A DNA stretch of 64,000 bases, from positions 7,665,501 to 7,729,500 of the forward strand of contig CM076949.1 in NCBI GenBank assembly GCA_039566865.1, in the 5' to 3' direction. Positions 1 to 10,500 of the stretch are shown here, piece by piece. The notes beneath the pieces are model-generated. The model was not told the origin of the DNA and searched no databases. It saw only the letters and a program-made list of their open reading frames with translations. A program made the position numbers and the translations under genes. Position 1 is the stretch's first letter, and each line of letters begins with the position of its first letter. The stretch is from Aurelia coerulea. Its lineage: Eukaryota > Cnidaria > Scyphozoa > Semaeostomeae > Ulmaridae.

Positions 1-1884
1 AGTGACAGACTTTTGCTTGATACCATATGGTAGATATCCATAAACTATGGTTTTCTTCAAAATTATTTCATGTTGTTTCAAACAGTTTAGAAATTACGAT
101 GGTTTTAGGTTTTTTTGAAAATTTTTCTTTAATTCTTGAAAAAGTAGAAAAACATTCTAATTTTGAAAATATTGAAGATTTCAGAAAAGTCTAACGGTTG
201 AATTATCGAGAAATGGCTTAAGTTTCTTTGAAGTCATTCAGTTCAAAGAAATAAGTAACTGAATTTTACACCAGCATTTTTAAAGATTTGGAACCTATGC
301 TAGTTAAGTGTAGTTTTATGAACTATCTTTTTGTCTCTAGAGTGGTGTCGCCCATTATGCCCATGTCGTCGCGAAGTTGTGAGTTAGATCCAAAAAGAGC
401 AATTAATGAAAAAACCAAATAGCCAGCTTATATAACCAACTAATGGAGAAAAAGATCACAGAGTATTGACTTTTTCCGTAAACTCTTTATACTGATTTTA
501 GTAGATTTTAAAGAAGGGGGTAAAAACGTCGTTTCCTTCGAGAATCGCCCATTATAGCCGCAGGAGAAACAACGAACACTACTTTCTGGTAAAAAGTTTT
601 AATACGAAATCAGTTTAGTTATTGTTCTTTGTTTATCAGTTTGTACTTTAAACACAAAAATATCAATGAGAATTAACCTGAACTTCGAGTTTTGGCAATT
701 GAAATACATGCTTCGAGTTTTTCTAAATCCTGCCTTATCTCTTGTGATTGGATGGATGAGTTTTGGCATAGTTTCTAAAATGAAAATAGACTTAATATAA
801 TGCTGCGTTTTTGTGGGTTTCGATGATTTTCCAAGTCAGTAAGTAAGAGTTTAACCCAAAGTGGTGTTTTTTTTTAAATAAATTTTGCATTCTGATATTT
901 TGAAGCGATTGGAAACTTTTCTGGTAAACTGATGGGCATAATGGGCGACGAAAATAGCAATTAGTAGCACTGAGACTGCATAACCTTAAATCTGAACCAG
1001 AAGTCACTTTGTTTTGGTTTCATTGTAGATTTCCTCGCTAGAGACAGGGCTTCTGAAATATCAAAGCATATTTCAAAAATTTCACACCGCAAGGTGCCGA
1101 GCGAACGAAAAAGAAGGGAGGAATGTAAATAGAATCATGAAATTTGTAATACTTGAAAGAATCAATTAGAGATATGCACAAACCATCTCGTTGGGTTTCA
1201 ATGCAAATGAACTGAAACTTCAGTGCAGGTCAAATCATGATAAAACAGATGTCAGCGAAGATTTTCAGCGCAATTGCAATTTTATTACTATTCGTCAGTC
1301 CCCAGAAATTTAATTTCTCTTGCTAGCCGGCCATAATGGGCGACCGGCCATAATGGGCGATGCTACTCTAGTATTTACGTATAGCGTTGTGTTCGTATTT
1401 CCTGTTTTTTGTTGCCATGAGGTAGACGTAGTTTTTCGCTCCAAATGGTATTGTTCTAGTAGTAAGGTATAGTATTTTGTAAGTAGTGTAATTAGTAATA
1501 CGTATTGTAAGTTATTAAATGGAATGTATAAAACAAAAAATAAACAATAAATGATAATTGTCGTGCTGCGATGTGCCGAATCAGTGGAATTTGAGTTGAA
1601 GCTTGGTTCAACCTGTTTCACCTCTGTTTTGTAAGAGGAAGATTTTGCCATACCAAAAAGTGATTACGAATGCGCAAAATTCGAATTTTTGAAAATTTTC
1701 TTCTCAATTTCAGACATTTCTTTCGGTAAAAGAGAAGTGTGATGTAAAGATAAACATTTGCTCATCTTTCCTCCAAAAATATTGATCAGATTGCGATGGT
1801 TTTGTTTGTTAAGACTGTTCCTTCCTCTCTGCTTCAACGATACCAGAAGTTGTTCCACTTACCATTGTTGAATTTCTTTTGCAG
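1..1884. other. Non-coding region upstream of the first visible SWAP-70-like exon
   Basis: I found no exon here that could precede the PH-domain exon, although that exon starts with the last base of a split codon, so coding sequence must lie further 5'. The region is AT-rich. It contains several copies, in both orientations, of a motif around CGCCCATTATG (near 347, 544, 935, 1330 and 1349). Bases about 215-310 resemble one arm of the foldback family seen at 25830-26362. It is most likely intron. Confidence 0.6.
347..949. repeat. Putative inverted-repeat element with GTCGCCCATTATGCCCAT ends
   Basis: Bases 347-364 and 932-949 are perfect 18-bp inverted repeats enclosing about 570 bp. Related single copies sit at 544-556 and, as a close tandem pair, at 1328-1360. 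This could be a degenerate foldback transposon or a set of dispersed motif copies. I see no clear target duplication. Confidence 0.4.
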
Positions 1885-2225
1885 CCTGTATGTCGAAGGC
1901 TTTAGATCCATAGAAGACACATATCTAAAAGAGATCGCCAAAGCTGGTAATCTGACAAAGAAAGGGCACAAAGTCAAGTCATTGAAAGAACGGTGGTTTG
2001 TATTGCAGCCTGGCAAAATGTCGTATTATGTGACAAAATCAATGAGAGATCTCAAGGGAGTCATTGTCATAAACAGTTCAGCAAAAGTTAAGAATATTTC
2101 AGATTCAAGGAATGGAAAATGTATGTTTTCGGTCACTTGTGGAGAGAAGAATATTGAATATGAAGTTCAAGCTGAGACGCAGAAAGAGAAAAATGAATGG
2201 ATGAATTTGATCCAAGCAACGATTG
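1885..2225 (+). CDS. SWAP-70-like exon a: PH domain
   Basis: The acceptor is TTTCTTTTGCAG ending at 1884 and the donor is GTAAGT at 2226. The exon begins with the third base of a codon and ends in phase 1. The translation contains KKGHKVKSLKERWFVLQPG and SYYV, the typical start of a PH domain with the invariant Trp-Phe-Val strand. It ends with a C-terminal helix containing the PH-typical tryptophan (NEWMNLIQATI). The spacing and the KKGH start resemble SWAP-70 more than other PH families. Confidence 0.88.
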
Positions 2226-5200
2226 GTAAGTCGTGTGCAACATTTTTTAATACAAGGTGAGTCAAAGAGAGAATCCCCGTTTGAAAGGCCCCTACTCCCT
2301 TGATATCAAAGCAATGATAATGAAATCTCTCTTGTTTTATTGCCAATATGTTCAACTAGGTTCAATGATTAACACAGCTTTAATAGGCAATTCCTTCCCG
2401 TGGATACGGGAGGTTTTATGCAGAAAGCCCCTTACAAAAACCTGCATAAACGAGTGAAACTGATGAGCACAATTTCCTCGGTTTTCCTTCCTAACAATTA
2501 TGACATTCACATGTATTCATTTATTTTGTCCTCTTGGGAGAATGGAATCCCCCTGAATAGGTTATTCACACCATGGGGAAGACTTGTCCATCCTCCCACG
2601 TGCTAAAGTATGCAGAAGTCATTGCTGTAAGGTCCGTATAAGGCAGAAATGTTAGGGAAATTTGGTCTTGATTTTGATGTCATTTTGATGATGGTAATTC
2701 CCAGTGCACGCAAACAATTCTCAGTGTTAACGAAAAATATATATTCTAATACCACAAGGGGATTGTCTGGATGCATCCAATCTGAATTGCATATTCCCAG
2801 GATGATATGCTCATTGTGTTTCTTCGCTGGATCTGATAAAAATCGATCCCCTGTTTTTGATGCATTTCGACGGGTTTTAGAACTGCCTGTATTCACTAAA
2901 TCTTTATTTTCACCAGTTTACGATCTCGATAAAAATAACAAGAAATAATGGCGACGTAGCCTAGCTATTTAACTACCAAACAACGTTTGAATAACTGATT
3001 TTGGTCGATTATTTTGTCTTGTGTAACAGATTTTCTCTATTCATTTTTTCTTTGGTCACCCGTTTGACAGCAAGGAAATTGAGAAAATTGTGGAAACACT
3101 GCCAATCCAAAACTTCATCTTCTCACAAAATTTGAATTACATTGCTCAGGTTCCAGATTTCCAAGTAGCTCGATAGCAAGGAAAATCCCTGAAAAAAGAT
3201 TTATTCGCAAAACCAACTCATATGTATTACAGAGATGTTGGGCTGAAGATAGGAGGACTTTTTAGGAGTGACACTAGAGCCGCCAAAAGGAGCAACACAA
3301 TCAAAGGGAAACTTCGCCGAAATTATCCAGTATCGATTTACAGTAGTTCGACTTAGTGACGACATCGACGTCAATTGGAGGATTGCGCAGGTAACAGGTA
3401 AGGTATGCATGCAATAAACAATGAATAAGCTCTATTCAAGGAAAATCGCTAGCAGTGGCAAATAAACCAGAGAATTCCCTGTTCGTTTAAATGAAAACCA
3501 GCCTTTAGTTTTCTCCAAATAAAACAGTTTCCAGCAATAAGGACAGATTTTGTAGCACAATAGCATGAGTTCTCTTTGTTGACAACTGAATTCAAAGCGA
3601 TTAGCCAATGCAGACAAAGGAAATTCCCTCAACCAGCAATTCAAAATAAATGAAGCTGCAAAAGTTTCTCTGAAACCCAAGTAGCTATCGCGCTCGTTGT
3701 GCATTCCAGAACTTATTTTTAAGAGCAAACACGAGCATATGTCGAAAGAAGAAGGATATATCTACACATCTACCACGGGCATTTTATTTCTTTGGTTCAG
3801 AAGTTGAGTCGTAAGTATTTTACTCACAGCCAAAAAATAAGAGAACTGAGTCGCCTCCCAATCGGCTTCTGAATCAAACAAATTAAATGCCAGAGGCAGA
3901 TGTGTAGATATATCCTTCTTCTTTCGATCTATCATGTTTGTTCTTAAAAACAATTTCTGGAATGCACAACGAGCGAGCCAGCTACCTGTGTTTCAAAGAA
4001 CCTTTGCGGCTTTGCTTGTTTTGAATTACTGGTTGAGAGAATTTCCTTTGTCTGGGATCGCTAATCGCTTTGAATTGAGGTGTCAATCAAAAGCAGCTCA
4101 TGCTATTGTCTTACAAAATCTGTCCTTGTTGTTTCCAGCTACAATGATAACCAGTTAGAGGTTTTCGTTCTTCGAGTCTTAATGCTTAGATAATGCACTC
4201 ATTCATATTCATTCACTCATTCATTTATTCGTTCATGTGCACGTATTTTTATAAGAAACTATAAATTGGGGCCAGTTCTGAAAATTTCTTAAGATTATCA
4301 GATTTGAATACTCGGATTTTCTTACAGGTTCCATGACAATCTTCATGTTCACTGTACCCTCGTGAAAATTTCAAAACAACGTTTTTTTTAACCTTTCCAA
4401 TGTTTAGACATTACTCATCCGAATATTATGATACGGGAAACAAGTGGAAATAAAATAAAAATCTAAGTCAAGGATTTTATTCATCAAAATCATAGGCGTA
4501 GGAGATAGGGGGCTAGGGGGGGCTGCAGCCCCCCCAACGTCAGAAAATGTTGCAAAAATCAGCCATAATCGGGCAGAAATCCGCCTCAAGTCGGGCAAAA
4601 TTTTCTCAAACAATGGATTTTTTGTCGGGCAGCCCCCCCCTCCCAAATTTTATCTTCCCCTACGCCGATGATCAAAATGAATATTTTCTTAAGGTATATT
4701 TGCCAAGTACTGGAGCTTCTTAATTTTTTGGTGATCTGAGAGTTGAGTTTCTTATGAGCAGTTTCTTATGAAAAAATACGTGTACTCGTTCAATTACTCT
4801 TTAGTATGGAAAGAGCTTAACCTTCACCGAAACTTGTTTACAGATGCACAGTCAATCCTAAGCTATGAATAATCGAAAATACAGCTTGCGCACTTTGATA
4901 TTATGCACTAAATCGACAATAACAAGAGTTTTAAACATGACATCCTTACAGTTATTGTAAGATTCATGGCTTGGAATGTAATCTTTACAAGAGATTAACT
5001 TAAGAAAATAATTGCAGGTTTAATAATGATATAAAATCTCCAGAATAACATAGGACTAAAAATGAATTTTCTTGTGTACCGGGTGGCTTGAAAGAGGGTC
5101 CCACTGGTTTGAACATTATTACAGCAGAAGTAGTTTTGCTACCAGTCATAGGAAATAGTTTTCCTGACAGCTAGAATATTGAAGTATTTTTCATTTTTTG

Positions 5201-6871
5201 TTGTTGGTAATTTCCAAAAGAGTAGATCCATGGTAAACTCGAAGATTAAGAGAATCAGTCTTTTATGGAACAGCCAGAAAATGGCCTAAAACGCATGATC
5301 AAATTTTCCAGGTCTTGTGAAATCCATTTGACATTCTGTTGATAATTGGCATAACACATAAAATGATAAAATGGAATTGAGACCTAAACTGAAATTGATA
5401 TCTTATTCATTATTCTGAAAAAAGTATTGAAAATAGTAAAGCTGTTTTTTATTTTATTTCGAAAAATCTTTGACCGTGCGTTTTAGGCCATTTTCTGAAT
5501 ATTCTGCAAAACTAATTTTTGAATCTTTATGATTTTTCAAGGATCTACTATTTTGAAAATCCCCAAAGAGTACAAAAAATACTTTTATCTTACAGCTGTT
5601 AGGAGAATCAATTTTGATGATTGCAAGGTAAATTTGCTGTAATGATTTTTCGGAACTGGGGGGAATTTTTGTGAGTCACCCGGTAAAACTTTGCAAAATT
5701 TTGACATCAAAGCTGTACAATTTAATAGAGTCGTCATAAAAACATTGCTTGATAGTAATATTCTTATGAAAGAATGAAGGCAAAAAACTGATACAAATGA
5801 AATATTGCATTAGTAAAGTGGTAGCAAGGCTCATACTGATTTTATAAACAGGATGCTTGCAGATTTTGGACAATTTTTGAGAAAAATACCTGTCACCAAA
5901 TAGAAGTCAAGAAATCAAGCACCTCTTGATTTGTTCGCTACTCAGAGAAATGAGCATCAGCTTAACCGACTTGTTATTTGCTTCTGAATCACGTTTTACT
6001 GTAGACTCATTACATAAGTCTCAGCATCGCTCACTTCATAAGTCTAGTTTTACTGTACTTTTTTAGACCATGAAAAGGCGTTTGATACGGTATGGAAAAC
6101 AGGCAAATGGACGACTCTTGTTAATGGTGTCAAAGGTAAACACACCCCTTGGTAGCAGACCCAGTTGATTGTACACTCACAAAAAAACGTTGGTTTCTAG
6201 AGTCCCTTTTAGGCTACTTTAGCCGGGTACATAAATAGTACCCCTATCGTAGAGTACCACAAAGCCCACCTTATTCCTGCGAGTGTAGTGGAGTGTACCC
6301 AGCGCAAACATTGTTTTAGATTTCTAGAATCCCGAAAGGATATTGATAAAAACGGAAAAATACGCTCTCGCTTATATTTGCATTGAGGCTTCCAACTACG
6401 ATAGAATTGAGTCCCTAAAAATGACTTGCGAAGTTGCCTCATTCATTAACGCTTCAAAAGTATTAAAGTTCATGCTCGAAAAATTGGGCATGAAGAAAAT
6501 TTTAAGCCTTGTGCAATTTCTCGCCAAATCTCTAAACATTTTTGGATCTGTTGAAACCCGTGTTTCATTGGATCTGCTACTAATGGGTGTGTAAATGTGT
6601 TCAAGTGACGACTAATCATCTGTAATGATGTAAAAGAAAATTGTACTAACCCTTTTAAGCCAATAAATTGATCCTATTTAAAGTAATACTGTTGTTGTCT
6701 ATTATTCTGGGACTAGCCCTGTCAGTTGGTCGTTAACTTCTTCGTTTATTTAAAGCTAACTGGGAATGTTAAAGATTTTTATTTCCTTTAAAGTAGATGA
6801 GAGTGATAAAGAGTTGAACTTAACATGCACAAACATATATGCACAAGCACTAACCGACACACATACGCACA

Positions 6872-6951
<80 letters not shown>

Positions 6952-7488
6952 CGAATTTATTGTGGTAAATGATTCAACAATGCGTGTGATACCTGTCTTA
7001 CTCACAAACTCTACCGCGTGATGCCTTATTTCCAAAGTGACCCAAGTAATCCTCAACCCCTTGAAATCAACAGCGAAAATTGCTTTTTGCGGTGCATTTT
7101 AGTATATGATACGTAGGAAGTGGTATTGTCTTCATATATCTGAAAACCATATATCCAGTCCAGTCAAGACTGGGTGTATTTTATTTTGACGGCTCCAGGA
7201 GCTCAAATGGATAGGGTTGAGGATAGACGCTAATTGGAGCATTCATATTTTCTGTATTAAACCAGAGACTTGGAATTTGGCACACTATGGGGCAACCTAG
7301 TAAACCCATCAAGCAGATTGTTTATAGTGAAGGAGCTTGCTTGGAAATTTGACTTGGAAAAAGGGATTTATCAGTTTGCTTAGCAGTGAGAGGGGGGGGG
7401 ATTGGTTGGAGATTTTATGATAGTCCTCTTTGCCAATGACTGTTGACTGTTTGGTTTGTCTGTTCATTAACTGATTAGGTGAATTATT

Positions 7489-7519
<31 letters not shown>

Positions 7520-10500
7520 GTTGGTTGGTTGGTTGATTGATTAACTAACTGATCGACTGATTAGTTCGCTTTTGAATTTACTGATTAACTGATTGCAATG
7601 GTTTACAGATGCAAAAGATGGAAATTCTCTACTGTACAACAATCTTGTGAAACGAAGAAATGAAAGAGCAGAGCGGCAGAAAATTCGTGAAGAAGAAGAA
7701 CGAAAACGCCAGGAACAAGATGATTTAATCAAACAACAAATGCAGGTACATTTGAACTTTTTTTTTCAAAGTTAATTATAAGATGACCATAACAATGACT
7801 GTCGACTTAAGGAAATGAGATGAGATGAGATGAGATTAGATGAGATGAGATCACCTGAAAAATGATAGCCGACACAGTCTTTCCAAACGCTGTACTACGT
7901 TTTCTATTCTAGGAGCTTGAAAGATTAAAACTTGCCCAAGAAAAGGCCGAGGCTCAAGCTGAAGTCGAGGCTGCGCTGTTAGAAGAAGAAAGAAAGCGTC
8001 GAGAAGAATTGGAAATATTGAAAGCGGAATACGAAAAGTTATTGGATGATGAAAGAAAAGCACGGGAAGATGAAGAAAATGTTAGAAAGTTGCAAGAGAG
8101 GATTTTGGAAGAAGAGAGACAAAAAAGAGAAGATCTTGAAGCGATAAAAGCAATGCAAGAAGAATTGTTGGAACAAGAAAGAAAACAACGCGAAGGATTA
8201 GAAGAAGAGTCGAAAGAACAGGCGAAAGTCTTGGAGGAAGTAAGTCGCTTTGTTGTGTAGCTTATTTTAATTCTGTCAGAGATCTTGTTTTTCTTTCAAA
8301 GGTATTTCCTTCGTGTGACTGGACAATAATCATGCTTTAATTTAGTGCACGAATGAAAAATTGAAAAGGTGTTCTCAATAAGGTCACCAGTGGAGACTAG
8401 CTGCACCTAAAATCTTCCAAAACACCGCCTCGCAAGCATTGGGATGTAGTGCTACTGATTATCTGGTGGAATAATTAGCTTTCAAACTCACCACGTCCAT
8501 AAAATTTATTTGAAATGTTAATTGTGCATGAAGTTGGGACTCATATTTGTTTTATACAGTACGAATATAAGTTGTATATGTGGTACAACTTATTAGGATT
8601 TTCAGATTAATTTACTTTTCATTTGTGATTTTCTAAATTTTTTCATTGTAAATTATAAGTTTCTTTTTGGTTTAGTTGGCCCTAATTAGCTTTTAGCTAT
8701 TCAATTGGAAAGCCAACTTAAATGAATAAATGATAATAATAGTAATGATGATACAACCTATATTGCTTGACTTTACTTTTTTTAGTTCTCACAAACAAAT
8801 AGAAATCAGTATGATACATGAAAAGGGATATATTTTCAAAATTTACCGCAGGACATCATGGAGGATTTCCCGTCACCGCCCGGTGGCATGGTCGGGTGGG
8901 TTGTCATGCCCTGGTGACTGGTGCATACCATTGCTTTTTCAAGTATCGTTTTCGAAATTCTTTGTATCTCGAGAATGAATAATGCTGTCTTTCAAAATCT
9001 ATTCAGATATGCGCGTTTTAAAGAAGAATGCTCAAACAGGCCATTTTTGCCCTACTGAAATGCATGACTTCTCTGAACGCCGGAAAATATTGTTTAAAAG
9101 CACAGTAGCTCCGTTTTCAAATTACGGTCGAAGCAGTGATTTTGCTGTTTTGTTATGGGCAGTATCACACAGACGTTTACCTGTTTTTTCGAAAATGAGA
9201 GCGTAATTTTGAAGATAAATCTTTCTACTTCACAGAGGAAAATCCCAACATTCAAATCTTTTACGATTAACGATTGCTTGGATATATGTGGATTTTTAAC
9301 GAGGACTTTTTGATGGCTTAGGTGAAGCCACCAAACAAACTGCAGAAAACAATGGAGAACAATGGACACGTGCGGTGTTAATCAAATTTGTTTACGGTTA
9401 GGCGACGGAGCCCCTTTGAATGGCAACAGACCTTTTAGCTATTCTACAAAAGAGCCTGGATCGAGCGTTGTTTTTATACATTTTTATACGCGAGATTCGA
9501 TCGAGTGGCGTTAGAGCTTCTATTACTATTGTGAACGTTCAAAAATTCTGAAAATGTAGCAAAATGTTGTTCGATTCTGATTCTTTTCAGAATAGCTAAA
9601 AGGTCTATTAATAAAACTACCAGGGAACGAAAACGTAAGGAAAGATGATCCGAGAAAGAATAGATGATTGCGCTAAAAATACCGTTGTGGAATTTTTATC
9701 CATGATTCTTTGCGTCACATCGTCCAATCAAATCAATCGAAATTCAAGAAGACGCACATGATCATGGGGAAATTTCTCTGACGCCACCTGTAGCGCGATC
9801 ATCAATTGAAAAGTTCCTATATAGTCGTTGTTGAATTTGTTCGTAAATTATTGTTGATCATTTTATTTTAAACGTTTCAACTTTTTTCAAGTTTATTTAA
9901 ACCATATGGCAAATGTCTAAAGATAGTCTGTCCTGGTGGAATCCTTGTTATATGATAATAATCATTTGCACAGAATACCCTTGTCTTATTCCAAAAAGTA
10001 AGCAAATTAGCATATATCGTTTTTTCAGCTCTGTGACGTGCTAAACGTTTGTTACATTTGTATGAATTAGAGATGCTACTTCTTCGACACAAAACTTGTT
10101 GCAAGCCTGTTAGGTCTTTCAAGATAGACATGTACTGTCATTTTCTGCTTGGAAAAATGTAGTTAAATTTGAAACGTGGAACAGCTAAATGATGCTGTTC
10201 ATCTCTATTATTGTCATCTTTTTTCACTTTCGCCGTAAAATTCTTACAGGAAAGGCAGCGAATGAAAGAGCTGGATGAAGCAAGACAGAAAGCCGAGGAG
10301 GCTGTTGCCGAGACTCGTGCTAAACTTGAAGCTGCGGAGGAGGAGAGAAGGAGAAAAGCAGAAGCTGTGGAATCAGCTAAGAATAAAACGAGAAAAATGA
10401 AGATTCCTGAGGGCCTAGCCAAGCCCCTTAGTCTGGTATTTATTTTATTTTGAATATAGCTCATAGACTCTGATTCTTAAATTCATTTAAGTCTTGACTG

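Larger units (their letters stand above)
2226..7608. other. Intron of SWAP-70-like gene, repeat-filled
   Basis: This 5.4-kb intron holds a half Tc1/mariner-type MITE (2253 to about 2640), a palindromic element (3536-4130), an hAT-type MITE (4491-4670), a complete TA-flanked MITE (5079-5683) and two microsatellites (6858-6954, 7488-7545). Nothing else in it looks coding. Confidence 0.7.

Noticed and set aside
3432..4158. Recurrent peptide with NYWLREFPLS on several open frames (also 12827-13042)
   Set aside because: It recurs because the AACAAGG palindromic element is repeated. The frames are short, on both arms, and frequently broken, so this is not a gene family.
6756..7056. Open frames on both strands with Arg-Thr-His-Ala and Arg-Ala-Cys-Val repeats
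   Set aside because: They are translations of the (ACGC)n microsatellite.
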